Source of the DNA: Dipteris shenzhenensis
Lineage: Eukaryota; Polypodiophyta; Polypodiopsida; Gleicheniales
Assembly: GCA_047967505.1 (NCBI GenBank)
Contig: CM106539.1
Length of the DNA: 64,000 nt
Reading direction: 5' to 3' (one strand)
Shown here: positions 1 through 11,099 of the stretch, piece by piece
Layout: every line of letters begins with the position of its first letter
Numbering within the stretch: the stretch's first letter is position 1
Made by a program: the position numbers and the translations under genes
Notes under the pieces: generated by a model
Database searches by the model: none
Seen by the model: the letters and a program-made list of their open reading frames with translations, nothing else
What the model was told of the DNA's origin: nothing

Positions 1-980
1 CTCTTCCTTTTTCTTTCTTCCAAAGCCTTAAAAGTTCTTTCTATTCGGCCGGTCATTGCACACACATGGTCCATCCATTTATCGAGCCACCAAGGGAGTT
101 ACTTACCCTCTTTTAGGAAAAATCTATGAGTGGTGGATCGTTGATGAAGATGGAGTCTTGAGGGAGCATCCTACTCAGGCGAAATTAGCATGGGTGGAGG
201 GCAGTTTTTATGACAGTTTGACCCCCTATTAGTGTTTTTCTCATAAATTTTTGCTCGGTAATCCGATTTTGATGAAACTTATATCAACGCGAAGCTCACT
301 TCAAGACGCACGTCTCTTTATAATTAAACCTTGAATCAAATACTACATCAAAATTTTATGAGTCTGTGTGTCTAACAATCTATTTTCATGATAGTTTTTA
401 CCCCCATCTAGTAAACTGCCCATAACTTTCTGGCCGCTTCTTTGTTTCTTAAGAAACATATATCAACGTGAGGCCCATCTCAAGGCACATCTCTATATGT
501 GTTTGAATCTTTGATATACTATATCTACTGAAAGTTATAGGACTCTGTGTCTAATGACAATTTGCAGACTGTTTTGAGCTAATTGTAAAGGTATCTATGA
601 AGGAGGTGCAATGTTTCCTCGAAACCTACCCATCCGACCCAATCAGACCCATCAAACTCCTTGATATATATCAGTTCATGTCATGTTGAGCCACAAGATC
701 TTCTTTCAACAATGTATCTCTCTTCTCTTTCGCGCAGACCAGCTTGTTGAGATTATGGCCTCTACTGATCCTTTCCTTCTCCCTATGCTTGAGTACAACA
801 TCACTTGGGATGTTACCATTTTCATTCTCATATAAGGGAGGAAAGTATGGTGTGGTATCTTGGCATAAAAGATTCTTTTTAATGTCCCTTTCTCAATGAT
901 AAATATATTTGTCACTCAGTTCAAAAGAAGTAGGAAGTGAGGAGGTGCATGAAGTTTATTACCCCCAACTTCATGTCACA
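1..980 (+). repeat. Gypsy LTR, 3' portion (solo LTR or 3' LTR of an element to the left)
   Basis: This segment matches 26690-27689 in the same orientation over nearly all of its length. The match stops sharply in both copies right after CATGTCACA, at 980 and at 27689. Ending in CA and diverging immediately afterwards is what an LTR end does. In the second copy the next bases hold a possible primer-binding site, while here the next bases are the minus-strand integrase C-terminus of Gypsy-1, so this LTR sits inside that gene. The left end lies outside the window, so a solo LTR cannot be told from a full element. The orientation follows from the TATA box in the second copy. Confidence 0.7.
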
Positions 981-1949
981 CTTGGTATGGTCTAGACCAC
1001 TTTGAAAGAAACTTTTTGTCCATTTGGTGGTCCAATCTACTATCAAAGCACAACACCATGTCTCCTTTTGCAAAATGATGCTCCCACCCCTTGTGGATCT
1101 TGGCATCCAAGCGAGCTTTCTGTCGATTCTTCTGGATCTCTGAATGATGCAAAGCATGCCACCAAGTCTCATCCAATTCTTCAAGTTGAACCAACTTGGA
1201 TTCAACTTATTCATCTTCTGACATCTTTTGTTCCCCTGCCAACCTCAATGCAGGTACTTCTATCTCTAGTGGCAGAATTGCTTCGATACCATACACACTA
1301 ATTCAAATGGGGTGTGTCTAGTGGATGTCTTGTGAGTAATATTGTATGCCCAAACCGCCTCAACAACTTTCTAATCCCACTGGCCTCAATGTTTGTCTGC
1401 CATTTTTCCTATGGACGTACACAAGAGGCCATTGACCCGCTCCACTTGACCCTTGGATTGTGGATAATAAATGTTGGAAGTGTGATGATTGATACCCATA
1501 CATTTTGTGAGCGACTTTACGGCTTCATTCAAGAATGGACTCCCATGATCGGAAACAATCTCCATAGGCATCCCAAAACATGTACATATGCGCTCAAAGA
1601 TCAAATTTGAGACTAGCTTACCATTTTCTACTGAGAGAGCTACAGCTTTGGCCCACTTGGTGACATATTGTGTAGCCACCAAAAGGTACATTTTCTTGCA
1701 GGTTGTCATTGGTAGAGGGCCCACAAAGTCAGTACCCCATTTTTGAAATGGATGAATGGACATCACAGGATGATGTTGCCTAGGCCATAAATCCTTCTTA
1801 CCAAAGAATTGGTAGGGCCCACAGGTCTTGCAATACAGAGCTACATCTTTGAACATAGTTGGCCAATAATATCCTATGTGTAGAATCTTCTTGGTGGTGT
1901 AATCTGCTACATAGTGTCCACCACAAAAACCATCATGATATTGCGGCAA
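981..1949 (-). pseudogene. Gypsy-1 integrase, part 2 (core and C-terminal part), broken
   Basis: On the minus strand this reads as a Ty3/Gypsy integrase. It starts at the junction with Copia-A with the end of the HHCC region (CHDGF-like start, then the motif CKTCGPYQ), followed by the catalytic core with DFVGPLP, TKWAKA and PQSKGQVERVNG, whose glutamate is the usual third catalytic residue. The second aspartate lies in VSDHGSPF. A one-base shift leads to a C-terminal stretch (about 981-1195) with KGDMVLCFDSRL and KWSRPYQV, the usual end of plant Gypsy integrases. The reading then stops at the LTR boundary at 980. The N-terminal continuation lies at 7470-7610, beyond the Copia-A insertion. Confidence 0.85.
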
Positions 1950-1954
1950 CACAT

Positions 1955-2303
1955 TGTTGAGATATCGAGCTCTCGCGATATGCTAGGGTGACCGTTGTGT
2001 ATTTATGTCACTGACTTGTTAGCTAGAGATGCGGTTGGTACACCGCCCACGAATAATAGCTGGATGATAGCTATCCTTATCTACTCTAGTTTGTGGCTCA
2101 GTTAGTATGCCACCTTAGTTAGTTGAGTTTGGTTTGAGACCCACATATAGGGTTCTTCTATTTCTTTATACTAGAGTTCTTTTGGCTTTCACAACTAAGA
2201 AGAGGAAAACTGTTTTCAGCCTCCACCTTTGTGTGTATTCCCCCATTGTGCTTGTGAGAAAGCCTCAAGTGAGACTCCTTCCCTCTCTCCCACTATCTTC
2301 ACA
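1955..2303 (+). repeat. Copia-A 5' LTR
   Basis: 349 bp, TGTTGAGATATC at the start and CTTCACA at the end. It differs from the 352-bp 3' LTR by a 3-bp deletion near the start and about six substitutions. No clean TATA box is evident; the candidate is the T/A-rich stretch around 2160-2170. Confidence 0.95.
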
Positions 2304-2316
2304 TGGTATCAGAGCC
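2304..2316 (+). other. Copia-A primer-binding site
   Basis: TGGTATCAGAGCC directly abuts the 5' LTR. This is the usual plant Copia minus-strand primer site, complementary to the 3' end of initiator methionine tRNA. Confidence 0.92.
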
Positions 2317-2845
2317 TTGTTCGTGGTAAGGAGCTCAAGAAAGCAAGCCAAGTTCGTGGTGTCCTAGTAAGAGGACCAGTGTTGCTTTCCTATTTCGAGT
2401 TCGGGAGCAAATCTCTGCAGGTAGCACAGCCAGAAGTGCAAGAGTGCACTGTCTTCGATTGAGACGCCCTTCGCGGTGTGGCGAGAGCGCAGTATATGCT
2501 GCGGGAGAGGGCAAACCCTTAGTGACTTTATTTTTCTGATTCGAGGCCATTTCGGGGCCCGTTTTGAAGGCGGAAGTTCTTCGCAGGCACTCAGAAAAAG
2601 GCCCTGTTTTGGCTGTGCGACCATTGCACGGCTAGTCGGTGAAAAGTTGCCGCAGAAATTGCATCGTATGCCTGTGTGCAGAAATATTGGGAGTTGCAGA
2701 TTCATGCTTGTTGCCTGTTGATGCAAAATCGTCACTAGGAAGTGACTGTGTGGTGAAATACCACTTTCGTCAGTTTTGCAGATCTGCCTGTGTGAGGCAA
2801 AAGCTGTGTTTTTTGTAGTGACAAAATATTTTGCAGTGTTCTGTA

Positions 2846-5800
2846 ATGGCATCTAATTCTCTTTCACAGATTGTCACTGAAAAGCTTGACAAGAACAACT
2901 TCCAGGCATGGAAGTTTAGAATGACAAATTTCTTGATGGGAAAAGGCTATTGGGAGTTCATTACAGGAAATGAAGAAGAACCTGTTCTTCCTAATGTTCC
3001 CAATCAACAGGAAATGCAGGCATTCAAAGGATGGCATGAGAGAGCCAAGAAAGTTATGTACTGGCTGTCTATCAGTATTTCGGACTCCATGATTGTGCAT
3101 ATTTAGGATGCAAGTACGCCAAAGGAGGCATGGGATACTCTGTCAAAAATGTACAGCACAAATACGCAAGCCAAGAAAATGCAGCTCAAACAGGAGTTGC
3201 ACAATGTGCAGAGAGAAAATTTGAGCATAAACGACTACCACATGAAGGTGAAGAAAATTGCAGATGCACTTGCTTCCATTGGGTCGCCAGTGGAAGATGA
3301 TGATCTAGTTTCTGTGACCTTGAATGGTCTAGGAAAGGATTATGCACAGTTCCAGACATCCATTGCCATCCGTGAAAAATTTCCAGATTTTGAAGAGTTG
3401 TTTGCTCTTCTAATTTCTAAAGAGCAGAGAAATGGGGGTGCATCTTCTTCAGGAGGAACCTCAAAAGAAACTGTCTTCTACTCAAATGCTGGCAGAGGTA
3501 GAGGCAGAGGTAGAGGAGGCCGATCTACAGGCCATGGTAGAAATCAGAATATGCAGCAAACGCAAGAAAACCAGTCCTATGCAGGAGGACGTGGTAACTC
3601 TAGAGGCAGGGGGAGCGAAAGAGGCCGTGGTGGATGGCAGAGAGGCCAAAATGCAAACAGCAATGTTGAATGCTACTACTGTGGTAAAATGGGGCATTTG
3701 GCTAAAGACTGCTACAAAAAGCAGAATGACATTAAGAATGGAAAATTGCAGCAAGGCAATTATGCATCCTCTAGAATGAGCATTTGTTTATGGTGCAGCA
3801 TATGACAAATTCTGTGACAAGTGCAGAAGAAAGCAATGATGTGTGGTATGTTGACTCAGGTGCGTCAAACCACATGACTGGTCATGCTGAATGAATGCAG
3901 GATGCAAGGAAAATGAAAAAACCAGGATTTGTGGAGACTGGTGATGATACTGCACATCCTATTGTGCAGATTGGCAAAATTCCTTTTTCTATGCAGGATG
4001 GGAAAAAGAAATACTTGTCTGATGTATTTCATGTCCCGAACATCACCAAGAACCTAGTTTCTGTTGGTCAGATAGTTGAGCAGGCTTGCAGGTCAGATTT
4101 AATCCTCATGGATGCTTTGTTGAGGATATGAAAAATAATGGTCGCTTGATAGCAAAAGGAAAGAAGAAGGGCAGGATGTTTACGTTGGATGCGGACATGC
4201 CTGAATTGAGTGCAACAATGTTTGCACATGGGACCGGTGTAGTTGCAGATATTGATATCTGGCACAAATGCATTGGTCATGTTAATATACAGCGACTTAA
4301 ATCAATGCAAGCCCAAAATATTGTTGCAGGATTGCCTAAATTCAAGGTTGCAGAAATGCACAAGGTTTGTGAAGCCTGTCAATTTGGGAAACAGGCAAGG
4401 AAACCTTTTCTAAGGCATGTTCAAGAGAGTAAAAAACCATTGGAATTAATCCACTCTAATGTGTGGACTACTAAAGCTGCATCTATTGGTGGCTGTCACT
4501 ATTTTGTCACATTTATTGATGACTTCAGCAGAAAACTTTGGCTGTATTTTATGAAAAAGAAAAGTGAAGTGTTTGGGCACTTCAAAGCTTTCAAAGCTAT
4601 GGTTGAAAAAGAAACAGGCCTGCAAATAAAATGCCTAAGGTCAGATGGAGGGGGAGAGTACCTCTCAAATGAGTTTGCAAGGTTCCTACAGGAGCATGGC
4701 ATAAAGCAGCAATATTCATGCAGTCATACCCCACAGCAAAATGGAATTGCAGAAAGGAAAAATAGGCATATTAGAGAGGTATCTCGGGCCATGCTAAATG
4801 AAAAAGGGGCTGAAGCAGTTGCTACAACAGTTTATATAATGAACAGGACTCCCACTGCAGCAATACATGGCATGACGCCAAAGGAGATGTATACTGGTAG
4901 GAAACCAGACATTTCTCATTTGAAAACTTTTGGTTGCATTGCCTATGTTCATGTGCCAGATGAGTTGAGGTCCAAGTTGGATCCAAAGGCTGAGAAGTGC
5001 ATCTTTATTGGTTATTCTTTGCAGCAGAAAGGGTATAGATGCTATAACCCTTCTACACGTAAGTTCACAGTGATCAGAGATGTTGTTTTTGATGAGATGA
5101 GCAGCTGATATAAACCAGTAAATGTGATGATTGATGTAGATGCACAAAATGGTAATGCTGCACAAAATTCACAGCAGCAATCACAAAATATCAGTGGACC
5201 TGCAGTGTCCTCTAGTAGTGGTTCACATACTTTGCCATGGACATGTAGATTGAGATTAGGAGAATCTCCTCAAAGCAATGCAGAGAGTGGTATGCAGGTA
5301 TCAAAAAAATCAGCCCATGTTTGATGTGAATGCAGGTCACTCTTATGTGGATGGTGAATCCAGTGGCTCAGAACAAAGCATTGATGAGAGTTGGGTATTC
5401 CTTCTGTTGTTACACCTGGAGTAAGGAAGACCAAGGATGTTTTGAGAGCACCTGGAAGTGAGCCTATTTTGCGCAGGTCTACCAGAGTTAGGTATCCTAT
5501 GGATAGGCTGAAATATGATGGATTTACAGCCATTCACTATGCCTATATGGTCAAAGTGATACAGGAACCAGAACCCACTTCTTTTGAGCAAGCCATGGGA
5601 AATGAAAAATGGGAGAAAGCCATGGATGAAGAAATGGATGCCTTGGATGCAAATGCTACATGGGAATTGGTGCCTTTGCCTAAAGACAAGAATGCAATTG
5701 GCTGTAAGTGGGTTTATAAGATCAAGCACAATGTAGATGGTTCTGTGAATAGATACAAGGCAAGATTAGTAGTCAAGGGGTATGCATAGACATATGGCAT

Positions 5801-7152
5801 TGATTATGAAGAAACTTTCAGCCTGATTGCAAGGATGGCAACCGTAAGAGCAGCCATTGCTATGGCTGCATCAAAGGGATGGTCTTTACATCAGATGGAT
5901 GTAAAGAATGCCTTCTTGCATGGTGATTTGCAAGAAGAGGTCTTTATGGAGCAGCCAGCAGGTTATGTTCATGCTATTCATCCTGAGTTTGTTTGCAGGT
6001 TGAAGAAAGCCTTGTATGGCTTGAAGCAAGCACCTAGAGCATGGTCTGACAATAGGACAGTATCTTGTCACTATTGGCTTTTAGATTTCCAAGGCAGATT
6101 TCTCACTCTATGTGAGAAAAACAGAGAAAGGGATTATGCTGCTGGTCATTTATGTTGATGATTTGATCATCACAGGTGATAGTGATGAAGATATCCTTCA
6201 TGTGAAAATGCTATTGAGGCAGAAGTTTGAGATGAAGGATTTGGGAGAGCTGCGTTATTTCTTGGGCATTGAGGTGATTAGATCATCAAGTGGGATACAT
6301 CTCTTGCAGAGGTAGTATAGATTGGACATGCTGTCCAAATATGGGATGACAAGCTGTAAGCCTATTTCAGTTCCTTTAGAGCAGAATGTGAAGCTGAGCG
6401 CAGATGCAGGTGAGCTTCTGGAAGACCCTACTATGTACAGACGCATAGTAGGAAGTTTGATTTACATGACTATTACCAGGCCAGATTTGAGCTATGCTGT
6501 TGGGTTGGTAAGTCAGTTTATGCAGGCTCCAAGGAAACCGCATTTGGATGCGGCTAGACGCATACTCAGGTATGTGAAGTCCACATTGCAGTATGGAGTA
6601 TTTTATGAGGCTGGAGTTCAGATACAGTTGCATGGATACACTGATGCTGATTGGGCTGGTAGTATTTCTGATAGACGATCTACCAGTGGATATGTATGCT
6701 CTTTTGGGAGTGCTGCAGTCACTTGGAGCAGCAAGAAACAGCCTACAGTTGCCTTGTCGAGCATAGAGGCTGAGTACAGGGGTGCAGCAATGGCTGCATG
6801 TGAGGTAGCTTGGTTGCATAAGCTACTCTATGATATGCATCAGTCTATAGATGGGCCAGTTGTCATTTATTGTGACAACATGAGTAGCATACACTTGGCA
6901 AAGAACCTAGTCTTTCATGCTAGAACAAAGCACATTGAGGTGCATTATCACTATGTGGGGGAGAAGGTTTTACTAGGTCTTATTGATCTAGTTTATGTCA
7001 GCACAGAGGATCAGGTAGCTGACATATTCACGAAAGCATTGGGCGCAGAGAAGCTGCGCAAGTTCAGAGACCTGCTTGGTGTGCAGGAATTGGGATTGAG
7101 CTCGAGGGGGAGTGTTGAGATATCGAGCTCCACTCGCGATATGCCAGGGTGA
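2846..7152 (+). pseudogene. Copia-A gag-pol polyprotein, inactivated
   Basis: Starts at the ATG at 2846 (matching the Copia-B start) and runs gag, CCHC knuckle, protease, integrase, reverse transcriptase, RNase H. Visible landmarks are a UBN2-type gag, an Arg/Gly-rich stretch, the knuckle CYYCGKMGHLAKDC, the protease motif WYVDSGASNH, integrase [26 protein letters not shown] and YVDD, and RNase H TDADWAG. In-frame stops lie at 3104 (CAG to TAG), 3892 (TGG to TGA), 5106 (TGG to TGA), 5787 (CAG to TAG) and 6313 (CAG to TAG). Frameshifts lie near 3775, 4085, 5320-5390 and 6051. The first catalytic aspartate of integrase is Asn (HSNVW), and about seven residues are missing after MLNEK. The last frame ends about 40 bp inside the 3' LTR. 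Confidence 0.93.
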
Positions 7153-7464
7153 CCGTTGTGTATTTATGTCACCGACTTGTTAGCTGGAGATGCGGTTGGT
7201 ACACCGCCCACGAATAATAGCTAGATGACAGCTATCCTTATCTACTCTAGTTTGTGGCTCAGTTAGTATGCCACCTTAGTTAGTTGAGTTTGGTTTGAGA
7301 CCCACATATAGGGTTCTTCTATTTCTTTGTACTAGAGTTCTTTTGGCTTTCACAACTAAGAAGAGGAAAACTGTTTTCAGCCTCCACCTTTGTGTGTATT
7401 CCCCCATTGTGCTTGTGAGAAAGCCTCAAGTGAGACTCCTTCCCTCTCTCCCACTATCTTCACA
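7113..7464 (+). repeat. Copia-A 3' LTR
   Basis: 352 bp, preceded by the purine tract at 7101-7112 and followed by the target duplication CACAT at 7465-7469. The end of the pol frame lies inside it, with the stop near 7150. Confidence 0.95.
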
Positions 7465-7469
7465 CACAT

Positions 7470-8008
7470 ATGAATAACTCTTCTTAATACACCATCCATG
7501 CCTTGACGATACAACAACCCATCAAAGAGTGTATAGCACCTACTATTTATGCGGATCTTCTTCCACTCATAACTGGTGCAGTCACGTGGAAAAGAAAAGG
7601 TAGCCAAAAACTTGTAGATACCTCCAAAAAGAAAAGGTAGCTAGAAACTTGTAGATACCTCCATACCATGGATCATCTACGTCCATGGCTGCTACAAGGT
7701 TCACTGTAGGAATTTCTTCCAAATCATTTAAGGTGTTCTTGAAATTAGAACAACCCCCTTTTACAATTTTGAAGGTAAAATCATACTCTTGAAGGATTGC
7801 TAACCACTTAGGTGTCTACAAAACCTGCTTTGCAAGACCATTGCTTGAAATAATGACTTAAGATCTATAAGCCACATAATGCTTAAACTTTTCAATGCAA
7901 AACACCAAGGATAGAGCATGCTTGTCGGCATCAGAATAACACCGCTCTGTTTTAAGCATTTATCGTGAAGCGAATTGAATGGGATACATGAATCGGTCTT
8001 CCCCTTTG
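7470..8008 (-). pseudogene. Gypsy-1 RNase H remnant and start of integrase
   Basis: Minus strand. The piece next to Copia-A (7470-7610) reads through LLYRQGMDGVLRRVI, the usual stretch just before the HHCC zinc finger of Gypsy integrases. If the Copia-A insertion and one CACAT copy are ignored, it continues directly into the histidine/cysteine region at 1949. The part between 7610 and 8008 corresponds by position to RNase H but is too broken to follow as one frame. Confidence 0.7.
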
Positions 8009-9083
8009 CTAGAGAAGAATCCCTACCAAAGTGTGCTCCCCAAAGCCTAGGTTGATATAAAAGATCTTGGACATATCAGGGTTGAAGAGAATAGTCTCAG
8101 ATGCAAGAGCCTCCTTGATTTGCACAAAACTTTGGTCACATTCTTCACTCCATGAAAAATTAACACCATCTTTTAACAACATAGTCATGGGTCTAGTCAA
8201 AGCAGCATACTGATCAATGAAGCACCGGTAATATCTTGCCAAGTTCACAAAGGAATGCACCTGATTCCTTGTGGTGGGTGGAGAGAGCTTAAGAATTGCA
8301 TCAACCTTATCTGGATCATGCCTAATGCCATCTGTTGAGACTATGTGCCCAAGCAATCTTCCTTGAGTGGCCCCCCAATAGTGCATTTCTCACAGTTGAG
8401 GCTGCCATTTGCTTCATTAATCCCTTGGAAAGCCATGCAAACCTTTATGATGTGCTCACTTTGTGTAGGAAATATGCAAAAATAATCTAAAAACACTTCC
8501 AAGAAAATTCCCAAATAAGAGGTGAAGACCATCTGCATGAACCGTTGGAATGTAGTTGGAGCATTGTAAGACCAAACGGCACCACTTTGAAAGAAAAAGT
8601 GCTCCATGGTGTGGCAAATGTAGTCTTGTACACATCTTCTTTTGCAATTTTGATTTGATAAAACCCTGAGTAGCCATCACAAAAAGTGTACATCTCATGG
8701 CGGCTCACCTTCTCCAGAATGATGTCGTGAAATGGCAAAGGATGATGATTTCTTTCTGTCGTCGCGTTGAATTTCTTGTAGTTGATGCAAACCCACCACT
8801 TGTTCTTCTTCTTAGGAGTGACAACCAACCACTGGTGAAACCTATTTGGTGTTGGTGACTAGAACAATGAATCTAACTTCTGCACCTCTATTCATAGTGC
8901 ATCAGTTTGTAACCTTGAGAACTTCTGTGCCATAGGCTTAGCATCTGGCTTCGGTTCTATCTTATGTTCTATGGTAGTCACATGGCACAAATGATGGTAA
9001 CTTGTGGTGAAAAGGTCAAGAAAATCTTTAAACATTTCTAGGAATTCATCCTTTTCACTGGGAGTAAGATCAAAAGAAAGCAT
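8009..9083 (-). pseudogene. Gypsy-1 reverse transcriptase, broken
   Basis: Minus-strand Ty3/Gypsy RT in several frames. In order it shows a pre-RT segment (8892-9083, IEHKIEPKPDAKP), KNKWWVCINYKKFNA, the fingers/palm stretch CDGYSGFYQIKIAKED, VVPFGLT, then the active-site region, where the usual FLDDF reads FLDYF, so one catalytic aspartate has become tyrosine. It continues with GHIVSTDGI, DPDKVDAI and the SWSEECDQSF stretch leading to RNase H. The sequence resembles Gypsy-2 RT at 35930-36580, so the two belong to related families. Confidence 0.85.
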
Positions 9084-9473
9084 AGACTCTAGCTATTGGG
9101 GTGTGGCAATTACCTTCTCTATTGGTGGTGGAGTAGGAGGCACTTCCATCATATAGATTTCTTCTTCAAAGACCTCTTCCTCTCGTCTGAATCTTCAAGA
9201 TACTATGGATGAGGTAGTGTCACTTCCTAGCTCTTCTTCTTCTTCTGGTTCTGCTGCACCAGGCTAGAACCGGGATCTTAACCTTTGAAGTGCCAAAAGA
9301 CGTGTCTAGTTTTCTAGTAGCTGACTGCATCACTCTTTGCCATGGTTGCCCAAGTATGGTTGGATAACTTCTTCCTGTATCTTCTATGTCGACCACATAG
9401 AAAAATTGATGGTGGTGGTGGTTAGCCCATTGACTGTGAGGGGAAAATCCTCAATGGCCCCTATGGTAGCGAG

Positions 9474-9896
9474 TCATCTTCCATCTATTACCTTGATCGG
9501 AGTAGAGGAGCGAGTAGAGGAGCACTTTTTCATGATGCGGGGCACCATGATGTTGCATGCGACACCACCATCAATGCACACATTCTTGATGCAGCAATTA
9601 TCTATGATGACATCCATAGTATGTGGGTGTCGATCGATATCTTCTGAGATAGACAAAATCTCCCACACCTTTTCCTTCCTCTTGGACCTCCTTGTAGAAA
9701 GCCCTTGCTACAATTCACACCTCACCTTAGGGCTTAATGCTATGAGTTGTGGGAGTGTGATATTCAAAGACCGGTTGGCAATGTCTTGAACCACCGAGTA
9801 GTCTTCTTGCCCCGATCCAATGGGGAAATCAGACGGAGACCACTTACTTCTATGAGATCTAGGACCTTTGCTCTTCTCTACAGGGGCACTTGCCAT
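9474..9896 (-). pseudogene. Gypsy-1 protease and gag-protease linker, broken
   Basis: On the minus strand 9708-9896 reads SDFPIGSGQEDYSVVQD and LPQLIALSPKVR. This matches the linker of Gypsy-2 (SDFPLGQGIGSYDLLSD, LLALSPKLQ). Further along, 9474-9668 reads a retropepsin core, VIIDNCCIKNVCIDGGVACN, where the family pattern is IDGGAS with the aspartate intact. The stretch 9121-9473 leads to RT and contains acidic low-complexity sequence but no clear domain. Confidence 0.7.
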
Positions 9897-10006
9897 CTCA
9901 ACATCTGGAGTCTCTAAAAAGGATACCTTCTTCTTTGGTCAGCCAGGTCCTCGGCCAAAAGAAGGTCTTGCAGCTTCTCTACTTCTCTTTCCAATATCAA
10001 GGCCTT

Positions 10007-10535
10007 TCACATTGGACTCTCCTCATCAGATTCACCTAGTAGGTTTACACACGGACCATTCGAACATTCGGTGTGGTAGTGACGACAATCAAGTGTTGGC
10101 ATGTTCCCTTGGAATGCAGTTGGCTTGCTTCCCGATTCCCACCATCTCAAGTCATAAGTAGCATTGTCTTCTTGTGTGGCAATCAAGCGATCAAGAAGTA
10201 TAGCCACTCGGTCCACATACCGATGCACCATCTCTCCTTCTAACTGCTTCAAATTTTTCACCTACAAGTGCAAATTTTCTTGCTCTTATCCTTGCCAAAG
10301 TATTTGATCATTGTTGCAGTCAGCCTTGGCCAACTCTGATGGACCGCCTCTATTTGCTTCTCATACCATACCTGAGCCAATCCTTCCAAGAATGTGGGTA
10401 ATACCAACAACCAATGATGTTCTATTAGGAAATTAAGGGACACACATCAGCATTTGAATGCAACTATGTATTCTTTTGGGTTCTTGCCCATTCGGCCACA
10501 GAACACCGGGATGTCTATCATTGAGGAAAATAGAA
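10007..10535 (-). pseudogene. Gypsy-1 gag, broken
   Basis: Minus-strand gag core domain of a Ty3/Gypsy element. Recognisable parts are CGRMGKNPKEYIVAFKC near 10440-10530, then LPTFLEGLAQVWYEKQI and TATMIKYFGKDK (10258-10443), a frameshift, and LKQLEGEMVHRYVDRVAILL (10007-10261). This is the usual gag pattern of a tryptophan-centred helix pair followed by a conserved E...Y segment. No zinc knuckle is visible before the linker. The frame changes at about 10260. Confidence 0.75.
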
Positions 10536-10947
10536 AGAAAAGGAAATTGCGAGGAGGTGGAGAGAGAAGAAAAACTATTGGCTAATTACTAACAATTGAG
10601 AATGGTATTTTGAAATAAAATTCAGGAGATGAAACTTCTAGAAATCATATGTAAGCCAAAATTGGAGATTCGAGAAATGAGCAGAACGTGGTCGGGCCAT
10701 TATTGTGGGAGATTAGGGGCTCAGCATTGCATCAAGTTGTTCACGATAGCAAAGAGGACGGACATTATTAGGGCAAGAAGATGCAAGGCCTGCACATCAC
10801 CTTCAACTTCCTATAACTCTTGCAATCTCCAAGAGATTTCGTCTAGCAGCGTGCAGTATGGCATTGCAACTTCTTCTTCTAGGTAAGTCGATGGAGTACT
10901 TTCTGAATGATGGCCTTAAGCTGAAGGACCCAAAGGATGTAGTTGGA
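10536..10947. other. No recognisable gene
   Basis: Between Gypsy-1 gag and the zinc-knuckle remnant. Only short unconvincing reading frames; probably leader or LTR sequence of a decayed Gypsy element. Confidence 0.4.
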
Positions 10948-10989
10948 ACACTTTGTTTGGCAGTGGCCACATTCCCCACAATAATCACA
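10948..10989 (-). pseudogene. Isolated CCHC zinc knuckle (gag remnant)
   Basis: The minus strand reads CDYCGECGHCQTKC, which fits the gag zinc-knuckle spacing C-X2-C-X4-H-X4-C exactly. It lies upstream of the Gypsy-1 gag core on the same strand and just downstream of an RNase H domain, so it is not in normal order for either and probably marks another broken element. Confidence 0.5.
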
Positions 10990-11099
10990 ATATATGACTC
11001 ACATGCGAGTAGTTCGCCTCCATGGGGTAGGTCTAGGCTTCATAAATTACCTTGAATTGTGTGGGCACAAAACTCCTTTGGAAATGGTATCTCCTTAGA

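Larger units (their letters stand above)
1955..7464 (+). mobile_element. Copia-A, complete LTR retrotransposon, degenerate, nested in Gypsy-1
   Basis: A complete Ty1/Copia element of 5510 bp. It has LTRs at both ends (1955-2303 and 7113-7464), a primer-binding site immediately after the 5' LTR, a purine-rich CTCGAGGGGGAG tract immediately before the 3' LTR, and a perfect 5-bp target duplication CACAT at 1950-1954 and 7465-7469. The LTRs begin TGTTGAG and end CTTCACA. They differ by about six substitutions and a 3-bp indel, so the insertion is moderately old. Its gag-pol reading frame carries at least five stops and several frameshifts. It interrupts the HHCC part of Gypsy-1 integrase. Its closest relative in the window is Copia-B; Copia-C is a sister family. 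Confidence 0.97.

Noticed and set aside
9337-9789. 150-codon plus-strand frame
   Set aside because: Antisense to the Gypsy-1 protease and linker, which have recognisable motifs on the minus strand.
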